DNA of 64,000 nt from Globodera rostochiensis (taxonomy: Eukaryota; Nematoda; Chromadorea; Rhabditida; Heteroderidae), in the NCBI GenBank assembly GCA_018350325.1, contig JAEVLN010000033.1:248001-312000 (forward strand), given 5' to 3'. Shown piece after piece: positions 24,532-34,797 of the stretch; position 1 is the stretch's first letter, and each line of letters begins with the position of its first letter. Under the pieces are notes generated by a model. The model saw nothing but the letters and a program-made list of their open reading frames with translations. It did not search any database and was not told the origin of the DNA. The position numbers and the translations under genes were made by a program.

Positions 24532-25922
24532 CTAAAGAAAATATTTTATTTTATTTGTTTCTGGCAAATCTATTTAAAAGAAAAATTATTAAAGACGGTA
24601 CTCAGTGCTAAATGTATTTGTTTTAATATTTCAATATTTTCAAAAAAAAATTAACACAAAACAAATGTAAACAATAACAAAAATTAGTACCTGACAATGT
24701 AAAGTACCGGTGCATTTGCACTGTATACGGTAATTGTGAGGAAGGAAAATGCAATGGAAAATGCTGTTTTGATGAACACATTTACGACCACGAAATTTTG
24801 GAAGGTCATGTTCACGATGCTCTTAATGAACACACCGATCAGGTTGAGGCCGATGATGAAGATCAGTGATTTGATCAGTTTCCGATTGTTTGAATTCACA
24901 TCTGCGAAATAAAAAATTTAACGTAATGTTCAATTTCTAATATTTTGATCCTTTTTGATAAACATTTATTGAAATAATAATTTTATTTATATATATTTAT
25001 AATCCACTCTTCGAGGTCACGTTCAGCCTAAACACCGTGAACCAGCACAAAGAATACAAAACCATCAGCGTCCCGCTGAACGTCAGTCCGTTGATTTTCA
25101 TCAAAGTTCCCATGCCGCCATTTCCCATTTCGTTTGTAGTGCAAGACAAAATGCTTTAAATTATAAATCCTTTTTAATCCATTTTAATTTGGATTAAAAA
25201 ATTCCATAATGTATTTTTAATATACTTTCTTTACAAATCCTTGCTGTTCAGGTAGTCGATGTAGTTGATGATGTAATCGTAAGTGGCATAGCAACATAAA
25301 ACAACCCAAACAAATGTCAAATAATATTTTGCACGCCTCATTTTGTACCTAAAAAAACAATCATTAAATAAATATAAAAAATTTTATTCATTTAAGAAAT
25401 TTTTTGTTTTTGGTATACCAAACAGGAAACACCACACAACATAGGCGATCCACCCCGGTGAAGACCATCAATAGCTGGGCCACGTCTCCAAACAAACATG
25501 GCACAATCAAATACCAAAAGCAATATTCGTAACGGATGAATTTTATGCCGGAGAGGACAACCAAAAAGCTGACATAATATCCAATGTTCAAAATCAACGC
25601 AAAAGCGCTCTCCATCGCTATCAAAATGTTGCAAATGCTGCGCAGACTTCTACAATTTTGCATTTTTGTTTTACAAAATATTCATTTAAATTAATTATAT
25701 TTATATTTATTTTTAAATTTACTTTGATTTAACGGTGATGTACACAATGCCAAAATCGAAGCAAATTCCCAGTGTTGCCCACAAGGCTCGAAAGCCGTAC
25801 ACCCCGAGCAGAATCAACCATTGCGGCCCATCCGCATTGAAATATTGGTACCACTAAAAACAAAAATATTTATTAATTATGATATTAGAAATTACCTTAT
25901 CTGTCGATGCATTGTAGACCAT
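24318..25922 (-). CDS. Srsx-like serpentine chemoreceptor, gene 1 (357 aa)
   Basis: Seven exons: 25896-25922, 25723-25853, 25419-25649, 25235-25348, 25008-25153, 24691-24901 and 24318-24531. All introns are GT-AG (42-159 bp) and the sum is 358 codons with stop. The protein is a seven-helix membrane receptor, probably ciliary and chemosensory as for nematode Srsx families. MVYNASTDK carries an N-glycosylation sequon. TM2 and TM3 lie in exon 3, which ends with the DRY-like GVDRLCCVVFPVW. TM7 ends with NAPVLY, an NxPxxY-type motif. The Ser/Gln-rich tail contains GKNTVVTTVSSVQS. Exons 2-3 are almost identical to genes 2 and 3. Exon 7 instead matches gene 4. An extra acceptor at 24607 gives a decoy end. 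The family assignment is by motif memory and the ligand is unknown. Confidence 0.85.
24589..24607 (-). pseudogene. Vestigial alternative last exon of receptor gene 1
   Basis: An AG at this point is followed by CACTGAGTACCGTCTTTAA. Spliced from the same donor (24690) this gives STEYRL and a stop, the same start as exon 7 in genes 3 and 4 (STEY). It appears to be the remnant of the original exon 7, displaced by the copy now starting at 24531. If used, it would make a receptor without a cytoplasmic tail. Confidence 0.55.
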
Positions 25923-26044
25923 TTAATTGGAGCTAGTCAAATCACGGACAAGCAATATTTTATTATAAATAAGCTTTTATTTTTGTATAAAAATTTAAAA
26001 AAATAAGCGACAAGAAATAATTTGACAACGTTTTGTTTGGGCAT

Positions 26045-26653
26045 CAACGCTGTGTATCGTACCGTATCTTATCGAAATCATAAATGTCGTATTTTAGAGT
26101 GAGATCGAAAATTTTGAGTTTTTTTACTCAATTTGTTAAGAGATTTTAGGTCTTTCTATTATAGCATCTACAGACATAGTGCCTTCAAAAAGAATTTTTG
26201 ATTTTATTAAATAAACTAAAAGTTATAAGGTTTCAACCACGTCGGCGCCAAACTGATATATGCGCCTGCCTAAAACCCTTTGAAAAACTACTGTATTTTT
26301 AAAATTTTGGTTGAAAATCTCTTAACAAATTGAGTTAAAAATTTCTCGGCGGCTCCTATCGGCACCGCCGACCCGCACCCCTACCCCCAAAGGTAAAGCA
26401 GAATTCTCAAAAAAAAAAATTGCATTTTCATTGCGAATTTTTTAGTATTAAAAAACTTGAAATTTTTACCAAAAAGAATTTTTTTTTTGATTTTGATCAC
26501 AGCTAGAAAAATATCGTATCGTATCATATCGTATCGTAATCGTAAATATCGTAATTTTGGCACTATCGTGTGTCGTAAAAAAAATCTATCGTATTTTGGC
26601 GTATCGTAAATCATCGTGTATCTTATTTATAAGAGACGATATCGACAGCCCTG
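26045..26653. mobile_element. hAT-like non-autonomous element, 609 bp
   Basis: The left end CAACGCTGTGTATCG and the right end (CAGGGCTGTCGATATCG on the minus strand) form imperfect terminal inverted repeats. The right end fits the hAT rule YARNG. The flanks TTGGGCAT and GTTTGCAT are a degraded 8-bp duplication. The interior has repeated TATCGTATCGTA motifs near both ends and the GC-rich hairpin CGGCGG...CACCGCCG at about 26343-26367. No transposase is encoded. Confidence 0.55.
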
Positions 26654-27239
26654 GTTTGCATGTCTGAATGTGTTCCGAAATAAAATATTAAATTTATTTA
26701 AAGAATCGTTATGTTAGCTCCGTAGGTTCCCCCTAAAATTATGCAACAAAAAAATCTTTATTTATTAAACTAAAAATTCGGAATCTGAACAGATTGTGCA
26801 TAATTTCTGCTTAAGTTAAGTGTTTAAGCATTAAATTGTTAAAAGACAATTTTTTGTGTAAATTTATTTGTTAGATTAAAAATTTAATGCTTTACGGGCA
26901 TAAGTACACACGTTAAAGCTTTTATAACCTATTTTGTAAATTAATTTTTGCGTGCGCAAAGGTTAATCCGGTCGCTATATATCAAAATAAGCTTTATTTT
27001 GATAATTCATTTTCATTCAATTCAAAGAATTCCAATTTATATTATGGCATGTTTTTGTTTTTATGAATGTATTATAAATGCCATTATTTTGTGGTTTTGT
27101 GTTGGTTGATGGACCTCACAGAAAGCCTTTGGCGGGAACAAAACTTCACATGCACTCGATGGATGACGAGTTTTTGTGCATGCAAAAACAAAAAAAATAT
27201 TTTATTATTTGTATCACAACACCTTTTTTTTAAATTATG

Positions 27240-27560
27240 AAAAATTTTATTTATAAAAATTTAAAAAAATGCTCTACTGTTTGATGGAATTTTTATTCCA
27301 TTGAGTGTTTGGCAACTTTACACACACCCTTTGATGATTACCTATCAGGCACTTTGTGCCAATGCAGGTGTTTTATTGAAACGAGACAAATTAAATGGTA
27401 TTTATTCGTTTAACTCCATTTTTTTTCATCTGTCAGCAGTTTTGCGCAAATCGCTTCTAGTAACTTATTAGATATGGATGAATGTGGCATTACACAAATT
27501 CATGTAATTTCCCATTTAAATTTTATAACATGGCGGAATGTCTGGCAAAACTAAATCGCG
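27240..27560. promoter_or_regulatory. Duplicated upstream block, copy 1
   Basis: This copy shares TTTGGCAACTTTACAC, TGCCAATGCAGGTGTTTTA and the AAATGGTATTTATTCGTTT stretch with copies at 30030-30360 and 34430-34700, all in the same orientation. Each lies 0.75-1.3 kb upstream of a minus-strand receptor ATG. It may be a duplicated regulatory element or passive hitch-hiking sequence. The CAGGTG inside is an E-box-type core. Confidence 0.45.
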
Positions 27561-27827
27561 TATTTTTGATTTGCATAATTCAATAATCAAGACGAGGCCT
27601 ACGATTTTGGATCAGCTGCAGTTGAAATACCAAAAATTTTTGTGTCATTGACTGATAGTAATTAGAAAATTAGCGTTTATCAGGTCATGAATTTTTGAGA
27701 GGTTTATTGTAATCAAATGGCGTTTATAGAGACAAAATTCACATCCGATTACAACCTTATGCCAATCAATAATGAGTGTGATGTGCCGCGCTTTCTACTG
27801 GGCCCCAGTGCCGTTGTTGACGATGAT

Positions 27828-29234
27828 CTACGGCTTTGCGAATGATGTAGAAATTGGTGTCACAGTTGTAGTTCGCAAAATTTTAGCAATCAATTTTGGA
27901 AACCATGGGAAATGTTGATCAAATCGCGTACGATATTCGATGCTTTAATTTTTTTGTATTTTTATTTATTAAATAAAACAAAGTCTGGCACTACCTGACA
28001 ATGTAAAGCACCGGGGCGTTGGCGCTGTACACGGTAATTGTGAGGAAGGAAAATGCGATGGAAAACGGTGCATGGATGAACACGTCGATGACAACAAAAT
28101 TGTTGAGTATCAGTTCGACTGCACATTTTATGAAAACGCCAATCAAATTCAGGCAGATGATTAACAGCAATGATTTGATCAGCTTTCGATTGTTTTCTGA
28201 CACTTCTGCAAGGAATAACAATAAAATTTTTATATTTATGAGATTTTTAAACATTGTGTTATATTATATTATTATCATTATAACTATTATTTATTAATGA
28301 AAACTCCGCACTTTCAGAGGTTTTAGTGAATTTGAACACAAAAAACCAACAAAATGAGTAGACGACCATTATAATGGCACTGAATGTCAAGCCGATGATT
28401 TTCTTCACCGGAGCCAAAAAGCTCTGACCAATTTCATTGGGTGAACATGAAATCATGCTGAAGAATGGAAAATAAAATTGTAATTTTAAAACTAAATCTT
28501 AAATGCAAAAAATCAATTATTAAAAATAAATAAAATACTTTTTTAATTTCTTACATATCTTCAATTTGTTTATAGTCAATATAAAGGAGTACATAGTCGG
28601 AGATTCCAAATAAAATAATAATTGCGACAACAAAAAGTAAGTACTTTCTGATTTTTCTTTGTTGATACCTGTAATTTAATTAAAGTAATTTTTATTAATA
28701 AATTTAAATGATTAATTTTTTGTCACACCAAAAAGGAAATGCCACGGCACAAAGTCGATCCACACCGGTGAAGACCATCAATGGCTGTGCCACGTCTCCA
28801 AACAAACATGGCACAATCAAATACCAAAAGCAATATTCGTAACGGATGAATTTTATGCCGGAGAGGACAACCAAAAAGCTGACATAATATCCAATGTTCA
28901 AAATCAACGCAAAAGCGCTCTCCATCGCTATCAAAATGTTGCAAATGCTGCGCAGGCTTCTACAATTTTGCATTTTTGTTTTACAAAATAGCCATTTAAG
29001 TTAATTATATTTATATTATTTTTAAATTCACTTTGATTTAACGGTGATGTACACAATGCCAAAATCAAAGCAAATTCCCAGGGTTGCCCACAAGGCTCGA
29101 AAGCCGTACACCCCGAGCAGAATCAACCATTGCGGCCCATCCGCATTGAAATATTGGTACCACTAAAAACAAAATTATTTATTAAAAATATTAGAATTTA
29201 TTTTTACCAAATCTGCTGTGGCGTTGTAGCTCAT
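27828..29234 (-). CDS. Srsx-like serpentine chemoreceptor, gene 2 (324 aa)
   Basis: Seven exons: 29208-29234, 29032-29162, 28729-28959, 28555-28668, 28312-28457, 27995-28205 and 27828-27942. All introns are GT-AG (45-106 bp) and the total is 325 codons with stop. It is a seven-helix receptor with N-terminal MSYNATADL (sequon NAT), the DRY-like GVDRLCAVAFPFW at the end of TM3, and NAPVLY in TM7. The tail is short (34 codons from exon 7) and ends SFAKP, lacking the Ser/Gln-rich extension of genes 1 and 4. Exons 1-3 and their introns are nearly identical to genes 1 and 3. Exon 4 is quite different. It is complete by sequence; expression is untested. Confidence 0.85.
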
Positions 29235-30640
29235 ATACTCAATAAGTGTTGTATTAACAGAAAAATATTTTACCTAGATAGATAACAAATTATATTTGAT
29301 TTATTTTTAAGACAAAAATAATACCCAACACCAATTTCTAAAAATTTTAAGAAAATGAATTATCATTAATTAAAATACTCGTAAATTAAATATCTACAAT
29401 AAGCTTAAAGGCATTTAAATTTTAATTTATAGTTTCGTGAGATTTCACATTTCATGAAGCTTATATGGTGCTTCTGCTATCAACATTTTCCATGAAATTA
29501 CAAAATATGTGTGAAAAATGCACATTTCCAATTTAAATCTATGAAAATTGAATCTGGTGTGAATTTTTTAATCTCTTCAGAAATCGTTTTCTTAGCAATG
29601 ACAATAAATTTAATAAAATAAATACAATTTTCCAAAATATAATTCAAATAGAATTTAATTTTTTTGTTTTGTTTACAACATTAATGATTAAAATAAAGCA
29701 AAATTGTAAATCATTAAATAACGCAATTGTAATCGATAATTGCAAATATATTCTGTTTTGCAATTATTAGGCTTTTTAATAACGACAGAGAACCAATGAA
29801 ATTGCCGTTTTAAACTGTTGATTGGAGAACTGTAAATTCAGAGAGTCTTTCTGAAATAAAAAAACGTCGCTAATAGGCACCGGTGGACGGAAAATGTTTT
29901 AAAGTGTAACTTTTTTGTTAAGAATCTTCATCCAAAATCTCATTTTTGGTGAAAATTTCACAAATTTTAAAAATTATGTTTTCTTCATTAATTCAAAAAT
30001 TTATTTATAAAATAAAAAAAGAAGCTCTCTCTATTCGACGAATTACCTAAACTTTTTTAAGTGCACATCAATTTGGCGACATTTCATTCGGTTGAGTTTG
30101 ATTTTATTTAATTTTTATTACATTGAATGTTTGGCAACTTTACACGCACCATTTGATTATTATCATGCACTCTGTGCCAATGCAGGTGTTTTATCAAATT
30201 AAATGGTATTTATTCGTTTTAACTCCATTTTTATTTAATCTGTCAGCAGTTTTGCGCAAATTGATTCTGTTAACTTATTAGATTTGAATGAAAGTGGCAT
30301 TACACAAATTCATGTAATTTCCCATTAAATTTTATAACATGGCGGAATGTCTGGCGCATTGTTTTGAACTCAAATTACGGAAATGCCGAAAAAACCATCA
30401 TCACGCCATAAAATGTTATTTCTTAAATTAACAGATATTACGTTTTCAAAATTTTGCCGCTACGTCTTTCGTCACCGCCAGCATCATACCCATAAACTTT
30501 CTCGGCGGTGCTTAATAAGATTTGGTCAAAGAAGCGCACTCATACGCTTTTGTTAAAGAAATTTAAGATTCCGATAGGTGCCGTAGGGCAAAAATTTAGA
30601 AAAAGAAAAGTATAATAGGTAACTAACTATCTGCTTAAAT
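29235..30640. other. Duplicated intergenic DNA between receptor genes 2 and 3
   Basis: There is no gene. A block at 29450-29860 (CTATCAACATTTTCCATGAA, later ATTCAGAGAGTC) is repeated at 31563-32100. A second block at 30030-30360 is copy 2 of the upstream block. Around 30480-30590 are fragments of the GC-rich hairpin repeat. The first copy of the 29.45-kb block lies about 220 bp from the gene 2 ATG. Confidence 0.6.
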
Positions 30641-30857
30641 GCTCATTTTAAATTTATTGTCCACAATACGTTCAATTGCAAAGGGGATTGAACAGGAATT
30701 CAACACGTTCTGCTGTGATGTTGATCGGAAGAAGCTCGTCACGAAGACATCGTGCAAAAAATTGGAAGGAATTGTCCGATTTTCTTTTATGTTAAGACCG
30801 TTTCAAATTTGCACAATAAACACTTCTAGATCGGTTAAATTTTTGGCCTTATTTTAA
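30639..30857 (+). pseudogene. Possible upstream exon or remnant of the 31.1-kb gene
   Basis: The open frame contains LLSTIRSIAKGIEQEFNTFC and CDVDRKKLVTKTSCKKLEG. The start is duplicated at about 31307-31350, where LLYAIRSIVMGIV is followed by a stop. The piece may be a true exon of the plus-strand gene at 31146, or a fragment left by local duplication. No ATG can be trusted and no family is recognised. Confidence 0.35.
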
Positions 30858-31145
30858 ATAAAATGAATTCTCATTTTCAATGAAGCGCGCATAAATATGA
30901 ACTTTTTGGGCTGCGAATCGATTTATAGCAGCTAAAAATTGTTCATTAGCTTTTCTAAAAACAAATTGTTTGTCAATAATTTTGAAATAAAAATGAATTG
31001 TATCACATGTCCAGACCCTTAAAGAGTTTGTAGTTATGGGAGTTTCAACTAAAGCAATCAGTTATTTCTCTCCCCGAATTTGTACATTCAAGAGCTTGAG
31101 CAGCTATTATTTTTTTGTTAAATTAACCAGCAGATGATCCACACA

Positions 31146-31569
31146 GAATTTATGACATCAAAAAAGCATTGAATGCCATACTGGAAAAGGTGCAGGAATT
31201 TCCAATCATAGGAATGAAAGAAATTTTGAATCACCAACTGAAAGAACCTCTAAAGAGTGCAATAGACAATTGCCAGAAATTGCAGGAAAAAAATATTTGT
31301 AAAGTTTATTGTACGCAATACGTTCAATTGTAATGGGAATTGTTTAGTGACAGAACTATTTTGAGAAAGAATGGATCTTGATAACAGATGGAAAGGATAA
31401 TCTTCGGTATCAACCGGGTACACCAGAATGTGTCGAATATCTTGAGACACTCATTCTTAACGCAAAACTGAACATTTTGAAGACAGAATTGCCTGCCATA
31501 ATTGCTGTCTTTGCACAACAACCAACCATTAATCGAGACGTATTTATCGAATTTTCCCTCAATTTATGA
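31146..31569 (+). CDS. Partial two-exon gene of unknown function between receptors
   Basis: Two exons join in frame: 31146-31298 (acceptor ccacacag, donor gtaaag) and 31388 onward (acceptor gataacag). The second runs to a TGA at 31567-31569 unless a donor at 31540 is used. The product is helical and polar: YDIKKALNAILEKVQEFPII, GMKEILNHQLKEPLKSAIDN, then after the junction GKDNLRYQPGTPECVEYLET and LPAIIAVFAQQPTINRD. It lies on the strand opposite the flanking receptor genes. Upstream coding (perhaps 30639-30857) is uncertain. The intron holds a partial copy of the 30.65-kb sequence. It could be a decaying gene caught between duplicated receptors. Confidence 0.5.
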
Positions 31570-32100
31570 AGCTTATTTTGGTTTTTGCGCATGCTATCAA
31601 CATTTTCCATGAAATTACAAATATGTGTGAAAAATGCACATTTCCAATTTAAATCTATGAAAATTGAATCTGGTGTGAGTGTAAATCTAATTTAATCACT
31701 CCAGTAAATAGTTTTCTAGCAATGCCAATAAATTTAATAAAATAAATACAAATCACAAAAATATAATTGATAGAATTTAATTTGTTTTTTTCTTTAATGA
31801 GTATGACACAATTTAATTGCATTTTTGATCTAATTGACGAATAAATATGAGAATCGTAGAATTCATACAGTCAATGAATTGCTCCATAAAATAAAAATAC
31901 TCAGACAATGATAGTTGCAAATATGTGTTTGAATTATGAGGGATTTTTTAATAACGCCCATTTTATTGACTTTTTCATTGTGAAGGATTTTTTAATTACG
32001 TCCATTATGAGAGATTTTTAATAATAATGGCATATAACCAATGAAATAGCCGTTTAAAATGTAGTTTGAGAATTGTAAAATTCAGAGAGTCATTTTGAAA
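31563..32100. repeat. Second copy of the 29.45-kb intergenic block
   Basis: It is in the same orientation as 29450-29860, sharing ATCAACATTTTCCATGAAAT near its start and the ACCAATGAAAT...GCCGTTT and ATTCAGAGAGTC stretches near its end, with small indels between. It contains no gene. Together with the upstream-block copies it records segmental duplication of the receptor units. Confidence 0.65.
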
Positions 32101-32308
32101 CGTTTTACTCCGTCTTTGGCATTTTGCGATGGTTCGGTAAATGAGAGGATCACTTTTTTCCTTGATTAACATTGTGTCAGTCGGGACTATAAAACGCCTT
32201 ACCCTTTCCGTCTTCAATGAAAACGGGATCCGTTTAAGCCTAACCTTCAAAAAACATCTCAAGAAGCAACAATCAATTTTTACATTGTAAAAAAAGGGTC
32301 TTTTGACA

Positions 32309-33677
32309 TCATCGGACGTCAACATTTGCGTTATAATGATTAACCCAGGGTCTTGACACGGTGGCCGTTGGAGCCACAATATTTGCAGTTGCCGACGTAT
32401 TTGCCCCGATTTTTTGCTGGAATAATATTGTGAGCATTGGCAAATGTTGGTTGAATCGGGCACGATATTCAGTGCTAAATGGCAATTAATTTTTCTTTTT
32501 TTGTTTAATTTGTAAAACAAATATATCAACACCTGACAATGTAAAGCACTGGTGTGTTGGCGCTGTACACGGTAATTGTGAGGAAGGAAAATGCGATTGA
32601 ATTCGATGTTTTTAAGAATACATTTACCACCATGAAATATTGAAAGATGAATTTGATGACCGATTTTGCTGCTACTCCGATCAGATTCAGTCCGATGATG
32701 AACAACAGTGATTTGATCAGTTTTCGATTATTTTCTGTTACATCTAAAAATCAAAAAATGTTTTGGACACTATCTTTTCCCGACACAGACTTTGTGAGGT
32801 TGCAGTAAATTTGAACACAAAAAACCAGCATAATGTGTATAGTGCCACTATAACGGCACTCAATGTAAATGTTTTGAAATTCATTATAGGGCCAAATGGG
32901 CCAAGTCCGATATCATTAGGTGCGCAAGAAATCATTCTAAAAGTTTTCGAATATTTTTCAAGAAAAATTTTTATGTTTTTTTGCTTACATATTTTTAGTA
33001 AAAATGTAATCACTGTACAAAATTACAAAGTCGTAAATTGCAAAGCAACAAAGAAATACGGCCACGATTGCTAAATATTGTTTGATCTTTCTCTGTTGAT
33101 ACCTAAAAATAAATAAAAGAATTCTATAATATAATAATTTTATTATATTCATTTTTTTTAAATTTATACCAAATTGGCATTGCCACGGCACAAAGTCGGT
33201 CCGCTCCGGTCAAAACCATCGTCATTTGGCACAAGTCGCCGAACAGAGAGGGCACAATCAAATACCAAAAGCAGTATTCGTAACGGATGAATTTTATGCC
33301 GGAGAGGACAACCAAAAAGCTGACATAATATCCATTGTTCAAAATCAACGCAAAAGCGCTCTCCATCGCTATCAAAATGTTGCAAATGCTGCGCAGGCTT
33401 CTACAATTTTGCATTTTTGTTTTACAAAATAGCCATTTAAGTTAATTATATTTATATTTATTTTTAAATTCACTTTGATTTAACGGTGATGTACACAATG
33501 CCAAAATCAAAGCAAATTCCCAGGGTTGCCCACAAGGCTCGAAAGCCGTACACTCCGAGCAGAATCAGCCATTGCGGTCCATCCGCATTGAAATATTGGT
33601 ACCACTTAACATATAAAAAATAATCATTTAAATTAGAATTTGTTCACTACCAAATCTGATGTTGCGTTATATTCCAT
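32309..33677 (-). CDS. Srsx-like serpentine chemoreceptor, gene 3 (341 aa)
   Basis: Seven exons: 33651-33677, 33474-33604, 33170-33400, 32989-33102, 32791-32936, 32533-32743 and 32309-32474. All introns are GT-AG (46-73 bp) and the sum is 342 codons with stop. Starts MEYNATSDL (sequon NAT). Residues 10-53 carry TM1, 54-130 TM2-TM3 ending GADRLCAVAMPIW, 131-168 TM4, 169-216 TM5, 217-287 TM6-TM7 ending NTPVLY, and 288-341 the tail. The tail begins STEYRARFNQHLPML and is unlike those of genes 1 and 4 after that. Exons 2-3 are nearly identical to genes 1 and 2. It is divergent from gene 4 across about 1.1 kb. Confidence 0.87.
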
Positions 33678-34797
33678 TGCAAAGCAAAAAACGCTCTTAT
33701 CGTTTAAAATATTCGACGTTCAAAAATTTTCTCAGATTTTACAGTAATTTAAATATTCAAAACAAATGGTTGTGATAAATTTTTGTCCAAAAGTAAATTT
33801 AATGATGCTCTATAATTTGTCTAGTTGTAAGTCTGGCGTTTTACAAAGTAATAATTTTCATTTTATGTTACGCACCCATATATTTGCTTCAAATTATCCG
33901 TAAACAGTTGAACGTCATAAAATAAGTAATGCCATTTAAAATGTGAAGGTAATAATTAGTATTGCCAATAATTCTATTTTTTGACAATTTCTTTTAAAAA
34001 CATTTTTTATATGAAAGAAGATTTAAAAGTTGATCAGAACCTTACTTGCTTGATTATTTTAAAATTTTTGTTTTATTTGATTATAATTAGAAATTTCTCT
34101 ATTTTAATCATTTCAGTCTTCACACAATCTCCATACTGGCCCAAAGAAAAAAATAAAACAAAATAAAAATCAAACCCAAATTTATCCGGAATTTAAGCCC
34201 AATCTAAACTTCTGTGAAAATATTGTTGTTATTTGCCCAAATTTATAAAGCAAGTGTGCAAATTCTCAAATTTAAACGCAAAAGCATTAACACTCCAACT
34301 TTAATATTTGTTAAAAGCCTTTAATAGGCACCCTCCGAGGAAAATTTAAAGTTTTGCTTGTGGTTTTTGTTAAGAAACTGACGTCGCTGATAATTCAGAA
34401 TTTATTTAATTAAATTTAAAAAAATGCTATTTGACGAATTACCTAAACTTTTTTAAGTGCACATCAATTTGGCCACATTTCAATGTTTGAGTTGGATTTT
34501 ATTTAAATTTTTATTCCATTGAATGTTTGGCCACTTTACATACACCCTTTGATGATTATCAAGCACTACTGTGCCATTGCAGGTGTATTATTGAAATGAG
34601 ACAAATTAAATGGTAATTATTCGTTTAACTTCATTTTTTATTTCATCTGTCAGCAAGTTTGCTTCGCTTCTGTTAACTTATTAGATATGAATGAAAGTTA
34701 ATTAATGAAAAAAATTACATTTTTATCGCTTTATTTGTCAGTTAAAGTTTAATTTTAATTAAATTTTTAAGGGTTGCATCAATTTAATATAAATTTG
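33678..34797. promoter_or_regulatory. Divergent intergenic region between receptor genes 3 and 4
   Basis: About 1.1 kb separates the two start codons, so the promoters of both genes must lie here or overlap it. It contains copy 3 of the upstream block (about 34430-34700). A short open frame at 33981-34166 is AT-rich and not convincing. No TATA-like or other specific motif stands out above the AT background. Confidence 0.5.

Larger units (their letters stand above)
25923..27827. other. Upstream region of receptor gene 1
   Basis: No gene was seen. It contains a hAT-like element (26045-26653) and a block at about 27240-27560 that recurs upstream of genes 2 and 3. The rest is AT-rich and includes a stretch at 27560-27780 without recognisable features. 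Confidence 0.5.

Noticed and set aside
25388..25634. Second open frame over receptor exon 3 (also at 28723 and 33164)
   Set aside because: This is a shadow of the near-identical exon 3. The alternative frame has no homologous continuation and appears only because the DNA is homogenised.
32005..32532. 175-aa minus-strand open frame, the longest in the window
   Set aside because: It overlaps exon 7 and intron 6 of receptor gene 3 in a different frame. The receptor frame is supported by homology to the other three genes.
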